This document shows, one piece after another, positions 16,544 to 25,625 of a stretch of DNA of 64,000 bases (position 1 is the stretch's first letter; every line of letters begins with the position of its first letter). Location of the stretch: assembly GCA_018780645.1 (NCBI GenBank), contig JADMJJ010000010.1:62001-126000 (forward strand), given 5' to 3'. The stretch is from Burkholderiaceae bacterium. Lineage in GTDB: Bacteria > Pseudomonadota > Gammaproteobacteria > Burkholderiales > Burkholderiaceae_C. A program made the translations under genes and the position numbers. The notes beneath the pieces were generated by a model. That model saw only the letters and a program-made list of their open reading frames with translations, did no database searches and was not told where the DNA came from.

Positions 16544-18832
16544 ATGAATTGGCTTCCGGTGATCAGCGTCGGCTTGAACCTGATGATGGGCCTGGCGCTG
16601 CTCATGCTGTGGGGCCAGGACCGGCGCCACCGCTATGTGCTGCTGTGGGGCTGGAGCTGGGTGCTGCTGTCGCTGGGCCTGCTGCTGGGCCCGATCCTGA
16701 TCGACGAGCGGCACAGCCCGGCCCTGCAACAGGCCGAGGCGCTGGGCTCAGCCTGTGCGCTGATGGGCTCGCTGTTGCTGCAGGTGGCCGGCGCGCTGCA
16801 GTACCGCGAACGCCACCTCCCCTTGAAGGTCTGGCTTCCCCTGTTGATGGCAATGGTGTTGGCGCTGGCCTTGACGGCCGCGCGCAGCCAGACGCAGGCG
16901 GTGGCCCTGGGCGCCCTGTTCCTGGTCGGCGGCGCCCTCATCTCCGCCTTCCTGATGGCGCGCGGCGGCAGCCCGCTGGAGCTCTGGGTGGCCCTGGGCT
17001 TTGTGCTGCTGGCCGGGGTGCATGGCAGCTCGCCCCTGCTGCACGAGATGGGGCGCTCGCCGGTCACCAGCACGCTGGGCATCTTTGCCCAGACCCTGCT
17101 GAGCCTGAGCCTGATACTGCTGGCCATGGCCCGTGCCAATGACGAGGTGCGGCGCCAGTCCAGGCGCTTCCAGAAGATCGCCCAGCACTCGCTGCAGGGC
17201 ATGGCGGTGCTGCAGGACGGCAAGGTGCTCTACGCCAACCCGGCGGCCCTGGCCATCTTCGGCTATCACGACCGCGAGCGAGTGACCGGCGAGACCGGCA
17301 GCGACACGCTGATACCGTTGGAGCAGCAGCAGGCCTCGGCAGCACGCCACCGCGCGATCCTGGCCGATCCAATGGCCCGTGTGGCCTGGGAGGGTCCGCG
17401 GCTGAACCGGCTGGGCCACAAGCTCTATCTGCGCGGCCTGTCCAGCTATATGGAGTGGGACGGCAGGCCCGCCGAGCTGGTGACCATCATGGACGACACC
17501 GCCCGTCAGGCGGCCTTGAAGGCCTTGCAGCGCCAGGCCATCCATGACGAGCTGACGAATCTGCCGAACCGCAACTTCGCCGTCGAGCGCCTGCAGCAGC
17601 TGACCGCCGAGGGCGCCGCCTTTGCCGTGATCTCGGCCGATCTGGACCGTTTCCAGCTCGTCAACGAGACGCTGGGCCATGCCACCGGCGACGCCCTCTT
17701 GCGCGCCGTGGGTGAGCGCCTGCGGCTGGACCTGCCCCCCGAAGCCAGCGTGGCGCGCCTGGGCGAGGACCAGTTCGTGATATTGCTGGAGGGGGCGGCC
17801 CTGGCCTCGGCGGTGCAGGTCTTCGTCGAGCAGCTGCTGGCCCTGCTGGAGCGGCCATTTGCGCTGGCAGGCACCGAGCTGCAGGTGCATATGTCGGTCG
17901 GCGTGGCCCTGTTCCCGCAGGACGGCGACGATGGCGCTACCCTGCTGCGCGGCGCCGACGCGGCCATGCACAAGGCCAAGCAGCGGGCCGGCTCGACCTA
18001 CGAGTTCTTCGACGCCGGCATGAACCGCGCCTCCCAGGCCCGGCTACAGGCCGAACAGGCGCTGGCCAAGGCCATCGAGGGCAGGGAATTCTTTCTCGAA
18101 TACCAGCCCAAGTACCGTGCCGGCTCGCGCCAGCTGTGCGGCTTCGAGGCGCTGGTGCGCTGGCAGCCGGCCGGCGGCGCCCGCGTCAGCCCGGTGGACT
18201 TCATTCCTGCTGCCGAACGCACCGGCCATATCCATGCGCTGGGGGACCTGATACTGGCCATGGCCACCGCCCAGCTGCACGGCTGGCTGGACCAGTTCGG
18301 CCAGCTGCTGCCGGTGGCGGTGAATGTGTCGCCGCTGCAGTTCGAGGACGTGCTGTTCGTCGAGCGCCTGATGGGCCACCTGCAGGGGCACGGGCTGCCG
18401 CCCGACTGCCTGGAGGTTGAAATCACCGAGACCGCCGCGATCGGCCATGTGGACCGGGTCGTGCCCATGTTGCAACGCCTGCACGAGCTGGGCGTGGAGA
18501 GCGCGCTGGACGATTTCGGCACCGGTCAGTCATCGCTGACCATGCTGCGCCGCCTGCCGATCCAGACCATGAAGCTGGACCGCAGCATGATTGACCCCCT
18601 GCCCGCCGCCGACGCCAGCGCTGTGGTGCAGGCGGTGTGCCTGCTGGGCCAGTCACTGAAGCTGCAGATCGTCGCCGAGGGGGTGGAGAACGAAACCCAG
18701 GCCCAGGCCGTCGAGGCGCTGGGCTGCACCCAGCTGCAAGGCTTTCATCTGTCGCGGCCGCTGAGTGCGGCGGCGGCCACCGCCCTGCTCAAGGCGAGGC
18801 TGGGCCGCTGGCAGACGACGGCACAGCTGTAG
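16544..18832 (+). CDS. Membrane-bound PAS-GGDEF-EAL protein, probable c-di-GMP phosphodiesterase
   Basis: 762 residues. The first ~200 form about six or seven transmembrane segments, then a PAS domain (about 210-320), a GGDEF domain (about 340-500) and an EAL domain (about 515-755). The GGDEF motif is degenerate, LGEDQF, so cyclase activity is doubtful. The EAL domain keeps its metal and catalytic residues: FEALVRWQ, EITETAAI, LDDFGTGQSSL, KLDRSMI and IVAEGVENE. It is therefore likely to degrade c-di-GMP in response to a membrane or PAS signal. The ATG at 16544 leads straight into the first hydrophobic segment. It converges with the FeeM-like gene, 4 bases apart. Confidence 0.92.
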   Translation: MNWLPVISVGLNLMMGLALLMLWGQDRRHRYVLLWGWSWVLLSLGLLLGPILIDERHSPALQQAEALGSACALMGSLLLQVAGALQYRERHLPLKVWLPLLMAMVLALALTAARSQTQAVALGALFLVGGALISAFLMARGGSPLELWVALGFVLLAGVHGSSPLLHEMGRSPVTSTLGIFAQTLLSLSLILLAMARANDEVRRQSRRFQKIAQHSLQGMAVLQDGKVLYANPAALAIFGYHDRERVTGETGSDTLIPLEQQQASAARHRAILADPMARVAWEGPRLNRLGHKLYLRGLSSYMEWDGRPAELVTIMDDTARQAALKALQRQAIHDELTNLPNRNFAVERLQQLTAEGAAFAVISADLDRFQLVNETLGHATGDALLRAVGERLRLDLPPEASVARLGEDQFVILLEGAALASAVQVFVEQLLALLERPFALAGTELQVHMSVGVALFPQDGDDGATLLRGADAAMHKAKQRAGSTYEFFDAGMNRASQARLQAEQALAKAIEGREFFLEYQPKYRAGSRQLCGFEALVRWQPAGGARVSPVDFIPAAERTGHIHALGDLILAMATAQLHGWLDQFGQLLPVAVNVSPLQFEDVLFVERLMGHLQGHGLPPDCLEVEITETAAIGHVDRVVPMLQRLHELGVESALDDFGTGQSSLTMLRRLPIQTMKLDRSMIDPLPAADASAVVQAVCLLGQSLKLQIVAEGVENETQAQAVEALGCTQLQGFHLSRPLSAAAATALLKARLGRWQTTAQL

Positions 18833-18836
18833 CGGC

Positions 18837-19553
18837 TCAGTTCTGGCCCGCCGCTGCGTGCAGCTGATGAACCAGCCGCGCTTCTTCGTGAGCCCCGAAC
18901 GCCAGCGGGTACAGGGTGCGCACCTGCCCGGCCAGCTCGGGCCGACCGCCAAAACGGGCGATCTGCGCGCGAATGTGCTCGAACTCGACGCAAAGCAGCA
19001 CCGCCGGCGCCTGCACCCGCAAATTGGTGCGCTCGGGGCTGCAGACCTTGAATCCCAGCATGCGGCGGTAATAGCCGGCGTGCCTGGGGTTCACCTCGAC
19101 GGCGAGAATATCGAAACCCCGAATCAGATGGGCATGGATATAGGCCATATGGAATAGCGCCGCCAGTATCTGCTGGGAAGGAAGATCGCCCTCCAGCGCC
19201 AGCTTGGTGAACTCGCAGACCTTGCGGCCGGCCTTGCGCAGCGCTTCGATCTCCAGCCCGAACACCTCGTCAGCCTGGAGGCCTTGGGCAGAGTCGAAGC
19301 GCACCGTCAAGGTGCCCAGGGTGCTGTGCTGGTCGCCCGCATTGACCGTCACCAGGTTGCCGACCGGGGCCTGGCTCGGCGCCTGGGTCGGGACCTGGGC
19401 CGCGAAACGATAGCCGCACTCGGCGTAGCGACGCCCGACCAGCGCATGCGCCCGGTACTGATGGCAGGGCGTATGGGCCGTGTGGACCACCATGGGCACC
19501 GGCAGCGAGCTGGTGCCGCGCCACGTGATGTCAGACGAAATACCTGTGCTCAT
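18837..19553 (-). CDS. FeeM-like N-acyl amino acid synthase (GNAT fold)
   Basis: A 238-residue protein whose core VRFDSAQGLQADEVFGLE followed by EALRKAGRKVCEFTKLA matches the FeeM family, enzymes that join an acyl chain from acyl carrier protein to an amino acid and are structural relatives of autoinducer synthases. Further conserved pieces are LAALFHMAYIHAHLIRG and the substrate-pocket region VEVNPRHAGYYRRMLGF. The start at 19553 is fixed by GGAG 5 bases upstream. Its 5' region contains a strong inverted repeat at 19601-19621. The product is probably a membrane-associated lipo-amino acid; its use in signalling is speculative. The identification rests on sequence pattern only. Confidence 0.78.
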   Translation of the reverse strand: MSTGISSDITWRGTSSLPVPMVVHTAHTPCHQYRAHALVGRRYAECGYRFAAQVPTQAPSQAPVGNLVTVNAGDQHSTLGTLTVRFDSAQGLQADEVFGLEIEALRKAGRKVCEFTKLALEGDLPSQQILAALFHMAYIHAHLIRGFDILAVEVNPRHAGYYRRMLGFKVCSPERTNLRVQAPAVLLCVEFEHIRAQIARFGGRPELAGQVRTLYPLAFGAHEEARLVHQLHAAAGQN

Positions 19554-19600
19554 ATGGCTCCGACAAGGAATTACTGCAGATTTCGAACCGAGTATATCCA

Positions 19601-19621
19601 CACCCCCATTCGAGGGGGGTG
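19601..19621. promoter_or_regulatory. Inverted repeat CACCCCC-N7-GGGGGTG upstream of the FeeM-like gene
   Basis: A perfect 7-bp dyad with a 7-base spacer, 48 bases upstream of the FeeM-like start in an otherwise AT-rich region. It could be an operator or an RNA hairpin in the leader. Neither is proven. Confidence 0.45.
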
Positions 19622-19734
19622 AATAGACTTTTGCTTACTTGTCTGACAGGATCTTTACGGGCCGGTGACATCAACAGGTATTGATTTGATGTTAGGGATT
19701 GATATTTTCAAGCTGGACTGATAATTAAGAAACT

Positions 19735-19753
19735 GATATTCGCTACGAATATC
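19735..19753. promoter_or_regulatory. Palindrome GATATTCG-CTA-CGAATATC between divergent genes
   Basis: A perfect 8-bp dyad with a 3-base centre, about 80 bases upstream of the Suv3-like helicase start and 180 bases upstream of the FeeM-like start. The form suits a dimeric regulator site. It may serve either gene. Confidence 0.45.
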
Positions 19754-19832
19754 TCCCACTCCGCAATGCCGGCTCTCGGCCACTGCGATAGACCTGCGGC
19801 AAGACTGCCGGCAAGGTACAGTTCGCCGATCC

Positions 19833-22154
<2,322 letters not shown>

Positions 22155-22155
22155 G

Positions 22156-22177
22156 CCCGATCAAATCGGGTCGTTTC
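22156..22177 (+). terminator. Possible intrinsic terminator after the Suv3-like gene
   Basis: CCCGAT (22156-22161), loop CAA, ATCGGG (22165-22170), then TCGTTTC. The stem is only 6 bp and the T-run is interrupted, so this is a weak to moderate terminator. Confidence 0.5.
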
Positions 22178-22184
22178 TCGGCCT

Positions 22185-22211
22185 CTTGAAATCCGGGACG
22201 AAGCCAATATT
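22185..22211 (+). promoter_or_regulatory. Predicted sigma-32 (heat-shock) promoter for the hsp20 pair
   Basis: CTTGAAA at 22185-22191 equals the sigma-32 -35 consensus, and CCAATATT at 22204-22211 resembles the -10 consensus CCCATNT, with 12 bases between. It stands 66 bases ahead of the first small heat-shock gene, as expected for a heat-inducible operon. Confidence 0.7.
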
Positions 22212-22276
22212 TCGGTGAGCAGACGCCGGCGGCGCATGGGGCGCCCGGTGTCGCACCCACTGAAAGGAGCTTCGTC

Positions 22277-22732
22277 ATGTATGAATCAATGCTCAGCTTC
22301 CCGGGCGCGGTGTTCGGCGACTTCGAGCGTCTTCGCCGCGAACTCAACGAGGCCTTGTCCCCGGCGGGACTGCCCAGCAGCATCCGCTCTGTCGCGCCCG
22401 GCAGTTTTCCGGCGGTGAACGTGGGCAATACGCCAGGCAGCGTCGAGGTCTATGCCTTCGCTCCCGGCATCGATGCGTCCAAGGTCGAGGTCAGCATCGA
22501 TCGCGGCGTGCTCACCCTGGCCGGCGAGCGCCCCCTGACCGGCGCCCCGGACGAGCAGAAGAAGGCCAGCGTCTACAGCCGCGAGCGCATCAGCGGCGCC
22601 TTCCGCCGCGCCATCAGCCTGCCCGACGATGTGGACGTGGACCAGGTCCAGGCCAGCTATCGCGACGGCGTGCTGCGCGTCAGCATCGCCCGCAAGGCCT
22701 CGGCCCAGCCGCGGCGCATCACCGTTCAGTAG
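22277..22732 (+). CDS. Hsp20/alpha-crystallin family small heat-shock protein (first of pair)
   Basis: 151 residues. An N-terminal aromatic/hydrophobic segment (YESMLSFPGAVFGDFERL) is followed by the alpha-crystallin beta-sandwich: PGSVEVYAFAPGIDASKVEVSI, RGVLTLAGERP, then SGAFRRAISLPDDVDVDQVQASYRDG and VLRVSIARK, with the usual GVL and AxxxxGVL-like positions. It should bind unfolding proteins as an oligomer. A strong AGGAG ribosome-binding site lies 8 bases before the ATG and a sigma-32-type promoter lies further upstream. The second hsp20 gene begins 23 bases after its stop, so they form an operon. Confidence 0.93.
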   Translation: MYESMLSFPGAVFGDFERLRRELNEALSPAGLPSSIRSVAPGSFPAVNVGNTPGSVEVYAFAPGIDASKVEVSIDRGVLTLAGERPLTGAPDEQKKASVYSRERISGAFRRAISLPDDVDVDQVQASYRDGVLRVSIARKASAQPRRITVQ

Positions 22733-22755
22733 TCCTTGACCAGGAGATCATCATC

Positions 22756-23130
22756 ATGAGCAGCAAGCAAGAACTCGCCACCAGCGCTGCGCCGGACGAG
22801 CGCGCCCTGGTGCCCCGCGTTGATGTGTTCGAGGACGATGCCGGCATCACCCTGCTGGCCGACCTGCCCGGTGTGCCCCGCGAGCAGCTGGAGCTGAAGG
22901 TCGATGGCGACACGCTGTCGATCGAAGGCACGCTCGGCCAGTTCGCGCCGGAGGGTCTGGAGCCGGTCTATGCCGAGGTGCGCGTGGGTCGCTACCGCCG
23001 CGCCTTCACCCTCAGCCGCGAGCTGGACCCGGCCCGCATCGAGGCCAATCTGAAGGACGGCGTGCTGAATCTGCGCATCCCCAAGCAGGCCCATGCGCAG
23101 CCGCGCCGCATCGAGGTGCGGGTCGGCTGA
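22756..23130 (+). CDS. Hsp20/alpha-crystallin family small heat-shock protein (second of pair)
   Basis: 124 residues with a short N-terminus and a complete alpha-crystallin domain: PRVDVFEDDAGITLLADLPGVPREQLELKV, DGDTLSIEG, RAFTLSRELDPARIEANLKDG and VLNLRIPKQ. It lacks the aromatic N-terminal arm of its neighbour, so the two chains may form mixed oligomers or act in sequence, as in the IbpA/IbpB type pairs; that is inference. AGGAG lies 8 to 10 bases upstream of the ATG. It probably shares the upstream heat-shock promoter. Confidence 0.93.
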   Translation: MSSKQELATSAAPDERALVPRVDVFEDDAGITLLADLPGVPREQLELKVDGDTLSIEGTLGQFAPEGLEPVYAEVRVGRYRRAFTLSRELDPARIEANLKDGVLNLRIPKQAHAQPRRIEVRVG

Positions 23131-23186
23131 GAGACTGACCCCAAGCTGGGTTAGGCTGTGACCTCTGCACTGTTGGAGGCCCAGCC

Positions 23187-23438
23187 ATGACCCAGCAAGA
23201 CATCCGCATCGCCCTGGTTTTCTCGCACGAGGACCAGTCCTGGATACGCCGCGAGGGCATCCCCGTGCCGGCCTTCTGGCAGGGTCACACGGTCGCCCCC
23301 GCCCTGGGCGATGTGGTGCGCGTCGGCGGCCGCCAGTTCGTCATCGAGGCCCGCGTCTGGGAGCATGACGGTGCCCAGCCGGTGCTGCAGCTGTTCGTCG
23401 GCGGCAGCCATGCGCAAAGCGATACGACCTTTGGCTGA
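23187..23438 (+). CDS. Hypothetical protein (83 residues)
   Basis: Not recognised. It has a good GGAGG ribosome-binding site 7 bases before the ATG and normal codon use, so it is likely real. The sequence alternates hydrophobic and polar residues (IRIALVFSHEDQSWIRREG, GDVVRVGGRQFVIEARVWEH, PVLQLFVGG) and looks like a small beta-rich cytoplasmic domain. There is no signal peptide or membrane segment. The kinase-like gene follows within a few bases, so it may belong to a short operon running to the HAD-GNAT gene. Confidence 0.65.
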   Translation: MTQQDIRIALVFSHEDQSWIRREGIPVPAFWQGHTVAPALGDVVRVGGRQFVIEARVWEHDGAQPVLQLFVGGSHAQSDTTFG

Positions 23439-23443
23439 GGCCT

Positions 23444-24025
23444 GTGCAGGCGTCTCAAGTGCCGTCGGCTATGCCGCCGATCGCCCGATTCCTGATCGTC
23501 AGCGGTCTCCCGGCCAGCGGCAAGTCCAGCCTTGGTCGCGCGCTGGCACAGGCATTGGGCGTGCCGCTGCTCGACAAGGACGCGCTGCTCGAAGCGCTGT
23601 TTGAGGAACGGGGCGTGGGCGACGCGGCCTGGCGCCGCCAGCTCAGCCAGGCAGCCGATCTGCGCTTGCAACAGCAGGCTACCAATCTTCCAGCGGCGGT
23701 GCTCGTCTCCTGGTGGCGGCACCCGCGCTCGTCCGGTGAGTCCGGCACGCCCACGGACTGGTTGGCGTCGCTGCCCGCGCCGTTGGTCGAAGTTCATTGC
23801 CGCTGCAGCCCGGCCCTTGCCGCCCAGCGTTTTTTCTCGCGCACCCGCCACCCCGGCCACCTGGACCAGCGCTGGACTCAGACAGACTTGCTGGCCACCT
23901 TTGACGAGCAGGCCTTGCTCGGGCCTCTGCGTCTCGGACCATGGCTTGAGGTTGATACCGAGCAGCCGCTTGACCTCGGTGCCGTGATGGCAGCGCTCGT
24001 CGCTGCGCCAGCCAACCCGGAATAG
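23444..24025 (+). CDS. AAA-type P-loop kinase-like protein
   Basis: A nucleotide-kinase-like protein of up to 193 residues. It opens with a Walker A loop, LIVSGLPASGKSSLGRALA, then LLDKDALLEALF, as in small-molecule kinases of the zeta-toxin/AAA_33 type. A mid-chain PLVEVHCRCSPALAAQRFFSRTRHPGH contains the Arg-rich lid region. The substrate is unknown. The start is uncertain: GTG at 23444 has GAGG only 3 bases away, and an ATG at 23471 lacks a ribosome-binding site but gives a more family-like N-terminus. The neighbours suggest a housekeeping or detoxification cluster. Confidence 0.75.
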   Translation: MQASQVPSAMPPIARFLIVSGLPASGKSSLGRALAQALGVPLLDKDALLEALFEERGVGDAAWRRQLSQAADLRLQQQATNLPAAVLVSWWRHPRSSGESGTPTDWLASLPAPLVEVHCRCSPALAAQRFFSRTRHPGHLDQRWTQTDLLATFDEQALLGPLRLGPWLEVDTEQPLDLGAVMAALVAAPANPE

Positions 24026-24031
24026 CCCACC

Positions 24032-24355
24032 ATGCCACAGTTCCTCTACCGCATCCAGCCGACCCGAGCCACCATGCTGGCCGAGGGCCCGACCGAGGCC
24101 GAGGCAGCCATCATCGGCGCGCACTTCCGCTATCTCGAACAGGGCGTGGCCGATGGCACCGTGCTGATGGCGGGCCGCACCCTGATCCCCGACGAGCAGG
24201 CCTTCGGCGTCGTCGTGTTCACTGCAGCGACGGAGGAAGCCGCCGCCGAACTGATGCGCAATGACCCGGCCGTGAGCCAGGGCGTGATGACGGCCCAGCT
24301 GTTTCCGTTTCGCGTGGCGCTGTGGTCGAAGCGCGTTGATGCCTCGGCGCCATGA
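24032..24355 (+). CDS. YciI family protein
   Basis: 107 residues with the YCII-related dimeric alpha-beta barrel: FLYRIQPTRATMLAEGPTEAE, an HFRYLEQGVADGTVLMAGRTL central part, and VVFTAATEEAAAELMRNDPAV before the C-terminal strand. The conserved His at about residue 31 and an acidic residue after DP are present as in YciI. The biochemical role of most YciI proteins is unknown. Its stop overlaps the start of the HAD-GNAT gene (shared ATGA), so the two are translationally coupled. A second, distinct YciI-family gene occurs at 54450. Confidence 0.82.
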   Translation: MPQFLYRIQPTRATMLAEGPTEAEAAIIGAHFRYLEQGVADGTVLMAGRTLIPDEQAFGVVVFTAATEEAAAELMRNDPAVSQGVMTAQLFPFRVALWSKRVDASAP

Positions 24356-25512
24356 CGCCGGCTCGCCCGGTATCGGCGCTGCTGATCGACTTGGATGGCG
24401 TCATCAGGCACTGGCCGGAATCCGATGCAGCCATCGAGGCGGCGCATGGCCTGCCTGCGGGGACATTGCGCAAGACCGCATTCCGCGCCGATCTGTTGCA
24501 GGCGGCGATCACCGGCGCAATCACGGATGAGGCCTGGCGGTCCCGCGTGGCCGAGCAACTGCGCACGGAGTTCGGAACTGCTTCAGCGGCCGAAGCCGTA
24601 AGCCAATGGTCCGCGCAGGCCGGGCGGGTGAACTCGGAGGTGATGGACCTGCTGACCCGCTGCGCAGCCCCCTTGCGCATCGTGCTCGTCAGCAACGCCA
24701 CCTCGCGCCTGCACGACGATCTGCAGGCGCTCGGCATAGCGAAGCACTTTCACGCCATCGTCAACTCGAGCGAAGTGGGTGTCGCCAAGCCCGATCCCGC
24801 CCTGTTCCGCATTGCGCTTGAACGCGCCGGCTGCCCGGCCGATGCGGCCCTGTTCGTCGATGACACGGCGGCCAATGTTGCCGCCGCAGCGGCACTTGGT
24901 CTACGCAGCCATCACTACACAGCGCCGGCCCAACTCAGCAACTTTTTGCAGGAGACGGGTGTTTTCATGGCCGACCCACTGCCCCGTCACACCCCGCGAG
25001 TGACGCTGCGCCGCCTGGCGGCCAGCGACCTCGACGCCTTCCACAACTACCGATCCGACGCCGAGGTCGGCCGCTACCAGGGCTGGACGCCGATGACGCG
25101 CGAGCAGGCGCAGGCCTTTCTGGCCGAGATGAGCACGGCGGAGTTCTGTCCAGATGAAGCCTGGTTCCAGCTGGCCATTGCCGAGCGCGCCAGCGGGCGG
25201 CTGATCGGCGACATCGGCATCTGCGTTCACACCGGCGACGATGCCCATGCCGAGATCGGCTTCACCCTGGCGCCGCAGGCCCAGCACCGAGGTCTGGGCA
25301 CGGAGGCGGTGGGCGCGGCGGTGGCGATGCTGTTCGAGCGCCGGGCCATCACCCGCGTCGTCGGCATCACCGACGCGCGCAACCTCGCTTCGCTGCGCCT
25401 GCTCGAGCGCATCGGCATGAGCCAGGTGCAGACCCTGCAAACCGTCTTTCGCGGCGAGCCCTGCACCGAACTGCTGTGCGAACTGCGGCGTCCCGCCGCC
25501 GCTACCGGCTAG
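24352..25512 (+). CDS. HAD hydrolase-GNAT acetyltransferase fusion protein
   Basis: 386 residues with two enzymes in tandem. Residues ~1-200 are a HAD phosphatase: LLIDLDGVIRHW (motif I, nucleophile Asp), VLVSNATS (motif II), KPDPALF (motif III Lys) and LFVDDTAANVAAA (motif IV). Residues ~205-386 are a RimJ/RimL-like GNAT: TPRVTLRRLAASDLDAF, then LIGDIGICVHTG, FTLAPQAQHRGLGTEAV (acetyl-CoA loop) and NLASLRLLERIGM. An internal ATG at 24967 with GGAGA about 10 bases upstream could also give the GNAT part alone. Fusion of these two domains is uncommon. It is coupled to the YciI gene. Confidence 0.88.
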   Translation: MTPARPVSALLIDLDGVIRHWPESDAAIEAAHGLPAGTLRKTAFRADLLQAAITGAITDEAWRSRVAEQLRTEFGTASAAEAVSQWSAQAGRVNSEVMDLLTRCAAPLRIVLVSNATSRLHDDLQALGIAKHFHAIVNSSEVGVAKPDPALFRIALERAGCPADAALFVDDTAANVAAAAALGLRSHHYTAPAQLSNFLQETGVFMADPLPRHTPRVTLRRLAASDLDAFHNYRSDAEVGRYQGWTPMTREQAQAFLAEMSTAEFCPDEAWFQLAIAERASGRLIGDIGICVHTGDDAHAEIGFTLAPQAQHRGLGTEAVGAAVAMLFERRAITRVVGITDARNLASLRLLERIGMSQVQTLQTVFRGEPCTELLCELRRPAAATG

Positions 25513-25540
25513 ATACCCAACTGATACTGACCCCTATACT
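25511..25540 (+). promoter_or_regulatory. Heptamer direct repeats (11-bp period) and -10 box ahead of the nSTAND regulator
   Basis: AGATACC (25511-25517) and TGATACT (25522-25528) are heptamers whose starts are 11 bp apart. Six bases later comes TATACT (25535-25540), a good -10 hexamer. This is the geometry of SARP/OmpR-type activator sites lying in place of a -35 box. The regulator itself carries such a winged helix, so autoregulation is a reasonable inference. Confidence 0.55.
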
Positions 25541-25625
25541 TTGGCGACAAGAACAAGGGCGTCGGGGTGGGGTTTGATGTTGATGATTGCTTCCTCATGG
25601 CAGGCCAAGCCTGGAAACGGGCACG

